This document shows positions 41,132 to 50,790 of a stretch of 64,000 nt of DNA, in pieces. Below the pieces are notes generated by a model that did not search any database, was not told where the DNA came from, and saw nothing but the letters and a program-made list of their open reading frames with translations. This DNA is from DAOUJI01 sp965224415. Lineage in GTDB: Bacteria; Chloroflexota; Dehalococcoidia; Lucifugimonadales; JAGWBF01. The position numbers and the translations under genes were made by a program. The first letter of the stretch is position 1. Each line of letters starts with the position of its first letter. The DNA lies in the NCBI GenBank assembly GCA_965224415.1, contig CBDCZB010000005.1, positions 434,001 through 498,000 of the forward strand, written 5' to 3'.

Positions 41132-43954
41132 TTGACGACCAACGGAGGGGCGCCACCGCCCGATTACAGCAGGTACGCGGGCCTGCCCAGCACGACCAAT
41201 TTCAAGACCATCGGCAAGATTGTCGGTGTCGTAGGGGTAATTGTCCTCGTCATCATTGCGCTGTCGGCGGCCAAGACCATCTACACCGACTGGCTGTGGT
41301 TCGACAAAGTCGGCTTCCTGGGTGTGTACAAGACCATACTCGGAACACGGATATGGCTGTTCTTCGGAGGAGCGGTCCTGACCGCGGTGGTAATCGCCGT
41401 CAACCTCTACCTGGCCCATCGCTTCTCCAAGGGAGAATCAACCCTGCCAGTGCCTCCGGAGGTGCTCCGCTTTGGGCGCATCGCCATTCTCATTGGAGCG
41501 GTTGTCACCGTTTTCATCACCGCAATAGTATTCGGATCGGTGGCCCAGGGCAGGTGGGAGACTATTCTGGTCTTCATGAACAGAGTCTCCTTTGGCGTGG
41601 CGGACCCCCAGTTCAGCAAAGACATGTCCTTCCACGTGGCGGTGATGCCTATCCTCCATTTCGTACAAGGCTGGGTGATGGGACTGGTGATAGCCGCTAT
41701 TGTAATGTCGGCGGTCCTCTACGCAGTCAACTTCGGAATCCGGGGCCTCACCTTCGGCTTGACCCCCAGGCTGAGGACCCACCTGGCTGTGCTGGGCGCC
41801 GTTCTGATGTTGACCATATCCGTCGCCCACTATCTGGACATCTACGAATTGGTGTTTTCCGGACGGGGCGCAGCCCCTGGCGCCGGCTACACCGACGTTA
41901 ACGCGCGGGTCCCAGTGCTCTGGCTGCTGGTGGCCATCTCCCTGGTCTCGGCGGCGGGTTTCGTGACCTCCATATTCTACGGCGGTGGGCGATTGATGGT
42001 CGCCGCCTTCACGCTATGGGCGGTCATAGCCATTGTGGCCGGGGTCATCTATCCCTCAGCCTTCCAGCGTTTACGGGTTTCGCCCAACGAGTACGTGCGT
42101 GAAGAGCAGTACATTGACAGGGCCATCGTCGCCACTCGGGATGCGTACAACCTCAATTTGATTGAAGAGACGGTCTTCGACTACGAGCCCTCTCTCGATA
42201 GCCGGACCATTGCCGAAAACGATCAGACAATCCGGAACATCCGGCTCTGGGACCACAGGCCGCTCCTGCAGACCTACAACCAGATACAGACCTTCCGCCA
42301 ATACTATAACTTCGTCGGCGTAGACGTAGACCGCTACCGATTCCAAGACGGCGAGTTGCAGCAGGTGATGCTGGCTGCCAGGGAGCTGTTCCCCGAACGC
42401 CTGGAGGAGGACGCCCAGAACTGGGTCAACCGCACTCTCGCCTACACTCACGGGTTCGGTGTCGTCGTAAGCCCGGTCAACTCCTACACCGCCGAGGGCA
42501 GGCCCGAATTCTTTGTCGAAGGACTGCCCCCTGTGGGCGACCTGACGGTGGACAGGCCAGAAATCTACTACGGTGAGAACACAAGCAACTACGTCGTCGT
42601 GGACACGGAAACCCGGGAGTTCGATTTCCCCGGAAGCCAGGGTGAACCCGTCCTGAAGAATTATGAGGGCGACGGCGGCGTCACCCTCGGATCCTTCTTC
42701 CGTCGGGCCGCCTTTGCGTGGAGGTTCCTGGACTTTAACCTGATCATCAGCGGCGAACTCTCCTCCGACAGCCGCGTTTTATTCCACAGGCAAATAGCCG
42801 AGCGAGTCTCGGTGATGGCCCCCTTCCTCAAACTGGACAGCGACCCCTACATGGTCGTAGGCGACGGCGGCAAGCTCTGGTGGATTATCGACGCCTACAC
42901 CACAACTGACCGCTACGCCTACTCCCAACGCCTCGAGGACTACAACTACATACGCAACAGTGTAAAGGTCGTGGTTGACGCCTATAACGGCGACGTCCAC
43001 TTCCTAGTCAGGGAGCCCACCGACCCCCTGATCCAGATGTACCGGAAGGCGTTCCCGGACCTCTTCCAAGACTTTGACGCCATCGACCAACTGGACCCCT
43101 CCCTCAGAGAGCACATCCGGTACGGGTTCGACCTGTTCCAGGCCCAGTCCGACCTAAACCTCAGGTATCACATGAAAGAGCCGCAGAAATTCTTCCTCCG
43201 GGACGACCTGTGGGCCAGGGCTCGGGAGGTCTTTGACGAGCCCACTAACACCCAGGACATCGAACCCTACTACATCATCATGAAGCTGCCCGGCGAGGAA
43301 AAAGCCGAGTATGTACTTCTTTTGCCCTTCACTCCGGCGGGGGAGGAGCGGAAGAACATGGTCGGGTGGATGGCTGCCCGCAGCGACGGAGAGAACTACG
43401 GCAAGCTGATTACGTTCCTTTTCCCCAAAGGCCAGGTGGACGGCCCCGAGCAAATCGAGGGCCGTATAACCAGCGACGAGGACATAGGAAGGGAGCTCAG
43501 CCTGCTCTGCCCGGAAGGGAAGGTCTGTGTGCGGGGCAACCTGCTGGCCATTCCCATGCAAGTCGCAAGAGAAGACGGGACTGAAAGTCAGACCCTACTC
43601 TACGTAGAACCCCTGTACATCCACGCCGAGGCCCTGCCCCTCCCCGAGCTGAAAAAGGTGATTGTCGCCGACAACCGGCAGGTAATAATGTCGGACACTC
43701 TCGAGGAGAGCTTGTGTATACTGGTCAACGGGGCCGAGGCTTGTGCAGACACCTTGACGCCGCAGATTCCTCGCCCTACAACTCCGACGGACGGCGTCGA
43801 TGTCGGCAGGCCGCCTCTGCCCCAGGAAGTGGTGGACGCCGTAGCCAGCGAAATCGAAAACCTGGAGGGCTCCGTCGAGGGCCTCCTGGAAAGCCTGGAA
43901 CGCTTGAGGGAGACCATCGAACGGATGCAGCAGGCGGAAGATTCGGGGCAATGA
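41132..43954 (+). CDS. UPF0182 family membrane protein
   Basis: This 940-aa protein starts with TTG six bases after AGGAG. About seven membrane segments fill the first 310 residues (for instance TIGKIVGVVGVIVLVIIALSA and WLFFGGAVLTAVVIAV). A large extracytoplasmic domain follows, with PNEYVREEQYIDRAIVATRDAY, YNQIQTFRQYYNF, GFGVVVSPVN and YGENTSNYVVVDTE, all typical of UPF0182/COG1615. The C-terminus has a short coiled coil (EIENLEGSVEGLLESLERL). Function is unknown. It is transcribed within the arg cluster, between argB and argD, which may be coincidental. Confidence 0.9.
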   Translation: MTTNGGAPPPDYSRYAGLPSTTNFKTIGKIVGVVGVIVLVIIALSAAKTIYTDWLWFDKVGFLGVYKTILGTRIWLFFGGAVLTAVVIAVNLYLAHRFSKGESTLPVPPEVLRFGRIAILIGAVVTVFITAIVFGSVAQGRWETILVFMNRVSFGVADPQFSKDMSFHVAVMPILHFVQGWVMGLVIAAIVMSAVLYAVNFGIRGLTFGLTPRLRTHLAVLGAVLMLTISVAHYLDIYELVFSGRGAAPGAGYTDVNARVPVLWLLVAISLVSAAGFVTSIFYGGGRLMVAAFTLWAVIAIVAGVIYPSAFQRLRVSPNEYVREEQYIDRAIVATRDAYNLNLIEETVFDYEPSLDSRTIAENDQTIRNIRLWDHRPLLQTYNQIQTFRQYYNFVGVDVDRYRFQDGELQQVMLAARELFPERLEEDAQNWVNRTLAYTHGFGVVVSPVNSYTAEGRPEFFVEGLPPVGDLTVDRPEIYYGENTSNYVVVDTETREFDFPGSQGEPVLKNYEGDGGVTLGSFFRRAAFAWRFLDFNLIISGELSSDSRVLFHRQIAERVSVMAPFLKLDSDPYMVVGDGGKLWWIIDAYTTTDRYAYSQRLEDYNYIRNSVKVVVDAYNGDVHFLVREPTDPLIQMYRKAFPDLFQDFDAIDQLDPSLREHIRYGFDLFQAQSDLNLRYHMKEPQKFFLRDDLWARAREVFDEPTNTQDIEPYYIIMKLPGEEKAEYVLLLPFTPAGEERKNMVGWMAARSDGENYGKLITFLFPKGQVDGPEQIEGRITSDEDIGRELSLLCPEGKVCVRGNLLAIPMQVAREDGTESQTLLYVEPLYIHAEALPLPELKKVIVADNRQVIMSDTLEESLCILVNGAEACADTLTPQIPRPTTPTDGVDVGRPPLPQEVVDAVASEIENLEGSVEGLLESLERLRETIERMQQAEDSGQ

Positions 43955-43988
43955 CCATGCTCCACAGGAAAACGGAAGGAGGCGCCCA

Positions 43989-45194
43989 ATGAGCGACGTC
44001 GGACCTCGCTCGTCCAGTGACTGGATGGAGCTTGAAAAGAAGTACTACATGTTCACCGTGCGGCGTCAGCCGGTGGTGATAGAAAAAGGCGACGGCAGCT
44101 GGGTCTGGGACGTGGAAGGAAACGAGTATCTGGACTTCTGTGCAGGATGGGCCGTGGACAACCTGGGGCACAGCCACCCGGCCATCACCTCCGCCATCAT
44201 GGAGCAGGCCTCGACGCTGCTCCAAACGTCCAACCAGTTCTACACTCTGCCACAGTTGCGGCTTGCCCAGCTGTTGGTGGAGAACAGCGCTTTAGACAAG
44301 GTGTTCTTCAGCAACAGCGGAGCCGAGGCTGTCGAGGGGGCCATTAAGCTGGCCCGCAAGCACGGAAAGAAGACCCGCGACGGCGCCTACGAGATCATCA
44401 CAGCCAACCACTCCTTCCACGGACGTACGCTGACGGCCCTGTCAGCCACTGGCAACCCCCACTATCAGGAGCCTTTCCAGCCTGTGACTCCCGGGTTCGT
44501 CCACGTGGACTACGACAACGTCGAGGCCATAATGGAGGCCACCAACGACCGCACCGCCGCCGTGCTCCTCGAGCCAGTGCAGGGTGAGGGAGGGGTCAAC
44601 GTCCCCGCCGACGACTACTTCAAGCGGGTAAGGGACTGGTGCGACAGCCAGGGGCTTCTCCTGGTTCTCGACGAGGTCCAGACCGGGTTTGGGCGCCTTG
44701 GCAGCCTGTTCGGATACCAGCAGTTCGGCATCGAGCCGGACGCAATGGCGCTCGGAAAGGGTCTGGGCGGCGGAGTGCCCATAGGCGCTTTCATGTCCAA
44801 GGACGCGTGCATGGCTCTGGAGCCCGGCGACCACGGCTCCACCTACGGCGGGAATGCGCTCACCTGCGCCGCCGCCTACGCCTCGACCAAAGTAATCATC
44901 GACCACGATCTGTCGGCCAACGCCCGTGCGATGGGACAACGGTTAATGGAAGGGCTGGAGGGAGTAGGCTCCCGGACGGGAATGCTCAAGGACGTTAGGG
45001 GCAAAGGGCTGCTGATAGCCGCCGAGTTCCCCGACGAAATCTCGGCCCAAGTCGTCGGCCAGTGCAACAAGGAAGGGCTGCTTCTGAACCCGGTGCGCCC
45101 CAACGCCATCAGGTTCATGCCGCCCCTTAACGTGAATGCCGACGAAATAGACGGGGCCCTCTCCAGGTTCGAGACGGCCCTGGGTAAAATCTAA
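43989..45194 (+). CDS. argD: Acetylornithine aminotransferase
   Basis: This 401-aa class III PLP aminotransferase makes acetylornithine. Marks are WDVEGNEYLDFCAGWAVDNLGHSHPAI, FFSNSGAEAVEGAIKLAR, HSFHGRTLTALSATG, LVLDEVQTGFGRLG and the cofactor lysine in ALGKGLGGGVPIGAFM. The ATG follows GGAGG. Ornithine and GABA aminotransferases are close relatives, but the arg cluster supports ArgD. Confidence 0.92.
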   Translation: MSDVGPRSSSDWMELEKKYYMFTVRRQPVVIEKGDGSWVWDVEGNEYLDFCAGWAVDNLGHSHPAITSAIMEQASTLLQTSNQFYTLPQLRLAQLLVENSALDKVFFSNSGAEAVEGAIKLARKHGKKTRDGAYEIITANHSFHGRTLTALSATGNPHYQEPFQPVTPGFVHVDYDNVEAIMEATNDRTAAVLLEPVQGEGGVNVPADDYFKRVRDWCDSQGLLLVLDEVQTGFGRLGSLFGYQQFGIEPDAMALGKGLGGGVPIGAFMSKDACMALEPGDHGSTYGGNALTCAAAYASTKVIIDHDLSANARAMGQRLMEGLEGVGSRTGMLKDVRGKGLLIAAEFPDEISAQVVGQCNKEGLLLNPVRPNAIRFMPPLNVNADEIDGALSRFETALGKI

Positions 45195-45208
45195 CCGAGG
45201 CAGCGCGC

Positions 45209-46435
45209 ATGGCCGATAAATCCGACAAACCTGACAAGATAGTCCTCGCCTTTAGCGGAGGACTGGACACCTCCGTGGCGGTCCGCTGGCTCAAGGAGGA
45301 GTACGGCTCCGACATAGTCACCTTTACCGTGGACTTGGGAATGGTGGACCTGGAGCCCGTCAAGAAGAAGGCCCTGCGGATAGGCGCGGTGGAGGCTCTG
45401 GTTGCCGACGCCAAGGATGAGTTCTACAGCGGCTACATCTGCCCCGCCCTCCGAGCGGGAGCGATTTACGAGGAGCAGTACCCCCTGGCCACGGCTTTGG
45501 GAAGGCCGCTGATTGCGCGTCATCTCGTGCAAGCGGCCCGTCAAGTGGGCGCCGCTGCGGTGGCCCACGGCTGCACTGGCAAGGGCAACGACCAGGTGCG
45601 CCTTGACGTTGGGGTGGGCGCATTGGCCCCCGACCTGAAAGTAATCGCTCCCATACGCGATTGGGGCATGAGTCGGGAGGAAGAAATAGAGTACGCCCGT
45701 CAACGGGACATTCCCGTTCCCACCGGAAAAGGCCCCTACTCCACCGACGAAAATCTCTGGGGCCGCAGCGTCGAAGCCGGAGACCTGGAAGACCCGTGGA
45801 CTGAACCTCCGGAGGCTGCTTACGAGTGGACGCGGCCCGTCTCCGAGACGCCCGACGAGCCGGCCTACGTGGAGATAGGCTTCAGAGACGGCCTGCCCGT
45901 GACGGTGGATGGCGAGGAGATGAAGGGCGTAGACTTGGTCTGGCACCTGAACCGGACGGCGGGCGAGCATGGCGTTGGGCGCATCGACCACCTGGAGAAC
46001 AGACTGGTCGGCATCAAGTCCAGGGAGGTCTATGAGTCCCCGGCGGCAGTGACCCTCCACGCGGCCCACAAGGCGTTGGAAGCAATCACCCTGGGCAAGG
46101 AACAGCTCCGGCTCAAGGCCCGCATCGCCCAGGAGTACGCCGACGTTGTGTACAACGGCCTCTGGTTCACCCAGCACCGCCGGGACATGGATGCATACGT
46201 CGAGTCCACACAGCGAGTGGTGGACGGAACCGTGCGGGTGCGCTTCCACAAGGGGACGTGCACTGTGGTTGGCCGCAAGTCGCCCAACTCCCTCTACAAC
46301 TACGGCTTGGCCACCTACGACCGGGGCGACGTATTCGACCACAAGTCCGCCGAGGGGTTCATCGCCGTCTACGGCCTGCCCGTGCGGAACCAGGCACAGG
46401 TGCGGCGGGAGACCACCGGGTCCGGGGGAGTATAA
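45209..46435 (+). CDS. argG: Argininosuccinate synthase
   Basis: This 408-aa ligase joins citrulline and aspartate using ATP. The N-terminal PP-loop is VLAFSGGLDTSVAVRWLKEEYG. YPLATALGRPLIARHLV, AHGCTGKGNDQVRLD and IPVPTGKGPYSTDENLWGRSVE follow as standard family segments. It starts 14 bp after argD and is followed by argH. Confidence 0.95.
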   Translation: MADKSDKPDKIVLAFSGGLDTSVAVRWLKEEYGSDIVTFTVDLGMVDLEPVKKKALRIGAVEALVADAKDEFYSGYICPALRAGAIYEEQYPLATALGRPLIARHLVQAARQVGAAAVAHGCTGKGNDQVRLDVGVGALAPDLKVIAPIRDWGMSREEEIEYARQRDIPVPTGKGPYSTDENLWGRSVEAGDLEDPWTEPPEAAYEWTRPVSETPDEPAYVEIGFRDGLPVTVDGEEMKGVDLVWHLNRTAGEHGVGRIDHLENRLVGIKSREVYESPAAVTLHAAHKALEAITLGKEQLRLKARIAQEYADVVYNGLWFTQHRRDMDAYVESTQRVVDGTVRVRFHKGTCTVVGRKSPNSLYNYGLATYDRGDVFDHKSAEGFIAVYGLPVRNQAQVRRETTGSGGV

Positions 46436-46493
46436 TCGGCCCCAATCAATCTGCAAGTAAGACTCAGGAGTAGGTGAGACTGTTCCAAGGCCT

Positions 46494-46525
46494 CTTCCCC
46501 CTCAGGGGGAAGATTGAGATGGGGG
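46494..46525. repeat. Dispersed palindromic repeat at the argH start
   Basis: CTTCCCCCTCAGGGGGAAG followed by ATTGAGATGGGGG is a relative of the CCCTCTCC...GGAGAGGG repeat. It overlaps the start region of argH. Confidence 0.5.
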
Positions 46526-46528
46526 TCA

Positions 46529-47968
46529 ATGGGGTGGTGCGGGGAGACCGCCGGAGAACTACATCAGGGTTTCGTCTGCGGGAGATTCATGGACGATAGA
46601 GTCCGCAAATACACCGTCTCCATACACTACGACCGCCGTCTCTACCACCAGGACATAACCGGCTCCATCGTCCACGTCCGCATGTTGGCCAGACAGGGCA
46701 TTATCCGCGACGACGAATGCCAAAAGATAGTCTCCGGCTTGGAGACCGTCCGGGCAGAAATCGAGAACGGCTCCTTTCCCTGGGACGAAGGACTCGAGGA
46801 CATCCACATGAACGTGGAGTCCCGTTTGGGACAGCTCATCGGCCCGGAAACGGCGGGTCGGATGCACACGGGGCGATCCCGCAACGACCAGATAGCCCTG
46901 GACCTGCGTATGTTCGTAAAGGACGCCATAGCAGACACACTGGCGGGCCAGGCGCGTCTGCAAGGCGCCCTGCTGGAGTTGGCGGAGTCCCACAAGGACA
47001 CGCTGATGCCGGGCTACACCCACCTCCAGCGGGCGCAGCCCGTTCTTCTGGCCCACCACCTCTTAGCCTACTTCCAGATGCTGGAAAGGGACAAGTCCCG
47101 CTTCGCCGACTGCCGCAAGCGCACCGACGTTCTACCCCTGGGCAGCGGGGCGCTGGCCGGAGTTCCATACCCCACAGACAGGGAATTCCTGGCTCGCGAG
47201 TTGGGCTTCTCGTCCATAAGCGAGAACTCTATGGACGCCGTCTCCGACCGAGACTTCGTCGTTGAGTTCCAGTCGGCGGCGTCCATCTGCATGATGCACC
47301 TGTCAAGGTTTGCCGAGGAGTTGGCTTTGTGGACTTCCCAGGAGTTCGGGTACATCCGCCTGTCCCCGGAGTACGTCACGGGCAGCAGCATCATGCCCCA
47401 GAAGCGGAACCCCGACTTTGCCGAGCTGGCCCGGGGCAAGACGGGCCGGGTGTACGGACATCTGGTGGGCGTCCTGACGACCATGAAGGGCTTGCCCATG
47501 ACCTACAACCGGGACCTCCAGGAGGACAAGGAAGGACTGTTCGACACCGTGGACACGTTGCTGGCCACGCTGGACGTCTTCACCGGCATGGTCTCAACCC
47601 TGGAGGTGGATGCCGAGAACATGGCCCGTGCTTCTTCCGGCGGCTACATGCTCGCCACCGACCTGGCCGACTACCTCGTGACCGAACATGGAATGCCCTT
47701 CAGAGAGGCCCACGGCGTGGTGTCGCGCCTCTGCGACTACGCCACGGACCACGGGAAAGGCCTCGATGAGCTTACGATGGAGGAGCTTCACAGGTTCTCG
47801 CCCGATTTCGGAGAGGACGTGAAGAACATCACGGCCCATAGCTCAGCGGCAGCCCGAAACGTCTACGGAGGCACAGCCCCGGCCCAGGTTAGGGACGCCC
47901 TAGACCGGGCCAGAGCTCTTCTGGCCCACGATCCCCATAGCAACCAAAGTCCAGGAGGAGAAAATTGA
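46529..47968 (+). CDS. argH: Argininosuccinate lyase
   Basis: This enzyme of about 479 aa splits argininosuccinate to arginine and fumarate. Family marks are YHQDITGSIVHVRML, IHMNVESRLGQLIG, HTGRSRNDQIALDLRMF, GYTHLQRAQPV and the signature GSSIMPQKRNPDFAEL. The normally conserved WGGRF near the start reads VCGRF here. The start is uncertain: ATG at 46529 is chosen because the GRF motif lies before the later ATG at 46589 (which has a better Shine-Dalgarno), and a repeat element abuts the site. It ends overlapping the rpe start (TTGA). Confidence 0.9.
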   Translation: MGWCGETAGELHQGFVCGRFMDDRVRKYTVSIHYDRRLYHQDITGSIVHVRMLARQGIIRDDECQKIVSGLETVRAEIENGSFPWDEGLEDIHMNVESRLGQLIGPETAGRMHTGRSRNDQIALDLRMFVKDAIADTLAGQARLQGALLELAESHKDTLMPGYTHLQRAQPVLLAHHLLAYFQMLERDKSRFADCRKRTDVLPLGSGALAGVPYPTDREFLARELGFSSISENSMDAVSDRDFVVEFQSAASICMMHLSRFAEELALWTSQEFGYIRLSPEYVTGSSIMPQKRNPDFAELARGKTGRVYGHLVGVLTTMKGLPMTYNRDLQEDKEGLFDTVDTLLATLDVFTGMVSTLEVDAENMARASSGGYMLATDLADYLVTEHGMPFREAHGVVSRLCDYATDHGKGLDELTMEELHRFSPDFGEDVKNITAHSSAAARNVYGGTAPAQVRDALDRARALLAHDPHSNQSPGGEN

Positions 47969-48657
47969 CCGCGTCCAGCAGTGCAGTAAAGTTGGCCCCG
48001 TCCATCCTCACGGCTGACTTCGCCCGCTTAGGAGAGCAGGTGGCCGAGGTGACGGCGGCAGGCGCCGACTATATCCACGTAGACGTCATGGACGGCCATT
48101 TCGTCCCCAACATCACGATGGGTCCCATCGTCGTGGAGGGCATCAGGGCCGCGACACACCTGCCCCTCAACGTCCATCTCCAGATAGAGAAACCGGAGGA
48201 GTTCATCTCCGATTTCGTCAAGGCGGGGTCGGACCAGATTATTGTCCACAGCGAGTCCACCTATCACTTGCACAGGCTGGTGCACCAGATCAAAGACCAG
48301 GGAGCCCAGGTCGGGGTGGCCATCAACCCCGCCACCCCCTTGTCGGCTCTGGAGGAGACGCTGGTCTACGTGGACATAGCCCTTATAGGGTCGGTGAACC
48401 CGGGGTTCGGAGGGCAGAAGCTGATACCGGAAACCCTGGCAAAGGCGGCGCGGCTAAGGCGGGTGCTGGCGGAGCGGGGCTATACCCCGGAGATACAAAT
48501 GGACGGCGGAATCAATGCGGATACGGCGGCGGACTGTGTGCGGGCGGGGGCGACCATCTTAGTGGCGGGATCGGCCATCTTCAACGACCGGGAATCGGTC
48601 CAGGAAGCGATGGACAGGCTGCGCGCCAGCATCCGGGGCGTGGAGGCCGACCCTTAG
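47965..48657 (+). CDS. rpe: Ribulose-phosphate 3-epimerase
   Basis: This 230-aa TIM barrel interconverts ribulose-5-phosphate and xylulose-5-phosphate. KLAPSILTADFARLGEQV, DYIHVDVMDGHFVPNITMGP, and NPGFGGQKLIPETLAK hold the metal-binding and catalytic residues, and IQMDGGINADTAADCVRAGA the phosphate site. TTG start after GGAGGAG, overlapping the argH stop by four bases. Its stop overlaps that of rpmB on the other strand. Confidence 0.95.
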   Translation: MTASSSAVKLAPSILTADFARLGEQVAEVTAAGADYIHVDVMDGHFVPNITMGPIVVEGIRAATHLPLNVHLQIEKPEEFISDFVKAGSDQIIVHSESTYHLHRLVHQIKDQGAQVGVAINPATPLSALEETLVYVDIALIGSVNPGFGGQKLIPETLAKAARLRRVLAERGYTPEIQMDGGINADTAADCVRAGATILVAGSAIFNDRESVQEAMDRLRASIRGVEADP

Positions 48658-48839
48658 GCCCTGGCGGGCTTGTGGAGCGTTCGCAGGCAGCGGGTGCATA
48701 TCTTGACCCGCTTGTTGGTCCCGTCGATGGTCAGTGTTTGCTTGTGAACGTTGGCTAGAAACCGGGTCTTGGTCCGCCGCTTGGAGTGGCTGACGTTGTT
48801 GCCGGACATCCCGGCTTTCCCGCAGAGTTCGCACTTCAT
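48654..48839 (-). CDS. rpmB: Ribosomal protein L28
   Basis: This 61-aa protein starts at ATG 48839 behind AAGGA. MKCELCGKAGMSGNNVSHSK is the L28 start, and KICTRCLRTLHK closes the zinc site, so four cysteines are kept. The upstream in-frame codons to 49019 are not homologous. It is convergent with rpe, and their stop codons overlap (TTA/TAG). Confidence 0.93.
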   Translation of the reverse strand: MKCELCGKAGMSGNNVSHSKRRTKTRFLANVHKQTLTIDGTNKRVKICTRCLRTLHKPARA

Positions 48840-48866
48840 GATGTTTCCTTGTTGAGGCGACCCGTA

Positions 48867-48901
48867 CTCCCTCTCCCTCTGGGAGAGGGTTGGGATGAGG
48901 G
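48867..48901. repeat. Dispersed palindromic repeat copy
   Basis: CTCCCTCTCCCTCTGGGAGAGGG followed by TTGGGATGAGGG, between rpmB and the fakA-like gene. Nearly identical to the copy at 29071-29103. Confidence 0.6.
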
Positions 48902-48908
48902 CAGCAAA

Positions 48909-48937
48909 TTGAAAACCAGCAACGTATAGGATACCAT
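48909..48937 (+). promoter_or_regulatory. Candidate promoter of the fakA-like gene
   Basis: TTGAAA (48909-48914), 17 nt, TACCAT (48932-48937), about 33 nt before the GTG start. Confidence 0.4.
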
Positions 48938-48969
48938 AGCCCGAAAGCTGGCAGCAAGGAAATGGGATT

Positions 48970-50637
48970 GTGTCAGACTCTTCCTCAGACCGGTCCACCC
49001 TCTCAGGACTCGACCTCAAGCAAGCTTTTCAAGGCGCCGCTCGCTGTCTGGAGCGGCAGCGCGACGCCATCAACGCACTGAACGTATTCCCCGTACCCGA
49101 CGGCGACACCGGCACCAACATGCTCCTCACCATGCGTTCCGTGAACGAAGAATCAGATCGGACGGAAGACATCGGGGCCGACTCGGTGGCCAAGGCCATG
49201 GCCAACGGCGCCCTCCTTGGCGCCAGGGGAAACTCGGGAGTCATACTCTCCCAGTTCTTCAATGGACTGGCTCTCGGACTGCGGGACAAAGAGCGGTTCG
49301 ACGGCGTCGACCTGGCCCGCGCCTTCAGGGCCGCGTCGGAAGCCGCCTACAAGTCCGTGAGCAAGCCGGTGGACGGCACCATGCTCAGCGTCATTCGCGA
49401 TATGTCCGAGGCGGCGGAATCCCAGTGCGCTTCCTGCGCCCCGGTTGACCTCTGGGGCGTCGCGCTGGAGGCCGCAATAGAGTCCTTGTATCGGACGCCC
49501 GAGCAGCTTCCAGTGCTCCGCCGCGCGGGAGTGGTGGACGCCGGTGGCCACGGTGTCGTCACCTTGATGGAGGGCGCTTGGCACGCTCTTTCCGGACGGG
49601 ACGTGGAGGACGTGGAACTGACCCTGGCTGCGCCGGTTACGGGCGTAGTGGCCTCGGTGGATGAGGATTTCCTGGAGGCCACGGAAGAAGAGACCTACGG
49701 CTTCTGCACCCAGTTCCTGCTTCAGGGAGATTCCCTGGACGTCGACGACATAAGGGACAGTCTGGCCTCGATGGCCATGTCTACGGTGGTCGTGGGGGAC
49801 GAAGCAACGGTGAAAGTCCACGTCCACACCGAGGAACCGGACAAGATAGTCGCCTACGCCGAGACACTGGGCTCGGTGTCCCAGCTTTCCATGGACAACA
49901 TGGACGCCCAGCACACCGACTTCCTGGCCATGCACAGGGCCGCCTCTGGGACCGTTGACGGAACGGCGGTCGTGGCTGTGACCTTGGGAGACGGCCTGGC
50001 AGACGTGCTGCGGGAACTGGGCTGCGCCAAAGTGGTGGCCGGAGGCCAGACCATGAACCCCAGCGCACGAGAGCTGCTGGAAGCTGCCTGTGAAGCGGGC
50101 GCCAAAGACGTAATATTGCTGCCCAACAACAAGAATATCATTCCCGTCGCCAGACAGGTTGCGGCCTTGGCTGAGGAGTCCCCTGAGACCTACAAGGGAG
50201 TCAGGGTCCGGGTCGTCGAGAGCAGGTCCGTGCCCCAAGGGGTGGCCGCAATGGTCTGCTACAACCCGGAAGACAGCCCGGATGATAACGTAGAGGCAAT
50301 GGACGAGGGCGCAAATTCGGTGCGCACCATTGAGGTGACCACCGCAGTCAGGGACGTGGCCCTGGAAGGGATTGACGTGGCGGAAGGCCAGTGCATAGGG
50401 CTGCTGGACGGCGATCTGGTGTTCGCCGGGGACGGTATCGTAGCGGCTCTCATAGACTTGGTCGGAAAATGCGACCCGGAAGACGGTTCGTTGTTGACTC
50501 TCTATTGGGGCGAGGCGGTGGAGGAGGCGGATGCGGACGCCGTTGCTCAGCTAATCGGCGACGCCTATCCCGATCTGGAGTTGGAGCTGGTATGGGGCGG
50601 ACAGCCCCACTACCCTTACGTCGCATCCCTGGAGTGA
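48970..50637 (+). CDS. fakA: DAK2-domain kinase, YloV/FakA family
   Basis: This 555-aa protein has an N-terminal DhaL-type kinase domain (NALNVFPVPDGDTGTNMLLTM, MANGALLGARGNSGVILSQFF) and a C-terminal domain of the FakA type (TVVVGDEATVKVHVHTEEP, then ILLPNNKNIIPVA). FakA with FakB phosphorylates fatty acids for lipid synthesis. No fakB (DegV) gene is adjacent. The rpmB-yloV-recG neighbourhood is conserved in Firmicutes, which supports the call. GTG start after AAGGA. Confidence 0.9.
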   Translation: MSDSSSDRSTLSGLDLKQAFQGAARCLERQRDAINALNVFPVPDGDTGTNMLLTMRSVNEESDRTEDIGADSVAKAMANGALLGARGNSGVILSQFFNGLALGLRDKERFDGVDLARAFRAASEAAYKSVSKPVDGTMLSVIRDMSEAAESQCASCAPVDLWGVALEAAIESLYRTPEQLPVLRRAGVVDAGGHGVVTLMEGAWHALSGRDVEDVELTLAAPVTGVVASVDEDFLEATEEETYGFCTQFLLQGDSLDVDDIRDSLASMAMSTVVVGDEATVKVHVHTEEPDKIVAYAETLGSVSQLSMDNMDAQHTDFLAMHRAASGTVDGTAVVAVTLGDGLADVLRELGCAKVVAGGQTMNPSARELLEAACEAGAKDVILLPNNKNIIPVARQVAALAEESPETYKGVRVRVVESRSVPQGVAAMVCYNPEDSPDDNVEAMDEGANSVRTIEVTTAVRDVALEGIDVAEGQCIGLLDGDLVFAGDGIVAALIDLVGKCDPEDGSLLTLYWGEAVEEADADAVAQLIGDAYPDLELELVWGGQPHYPYVASLE

Positions 50638-50790
50638 AGACTGGAAGTGTTAGGGTGGCGGTGAATTTCGTAACGAATCCCTTGTGTAGTCTGTCGGCTA
50701 GCGTAGCCGGGTTAGGGTGTACGGTGAGTGTGCATTTGGGTGTGGAGGCGGTGGGCGTTGGGTTGGTCTCCCCTTCCTACGCCCCCTGAA

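Noticed and set aside
45191..46456. Long open frame (421 codons) antisense to argG
   Set aside because: It mirrors argG over its full length, has no family resemblance and no Shine-Dalgarno. It follows from the high GC of third codon positions.
49153..50238. Antisense frame of 361 codons within the fakA-like gene
   Set aside because: His/Gly/Val-rich composition is typical of a shadow frame and no domain is seen.
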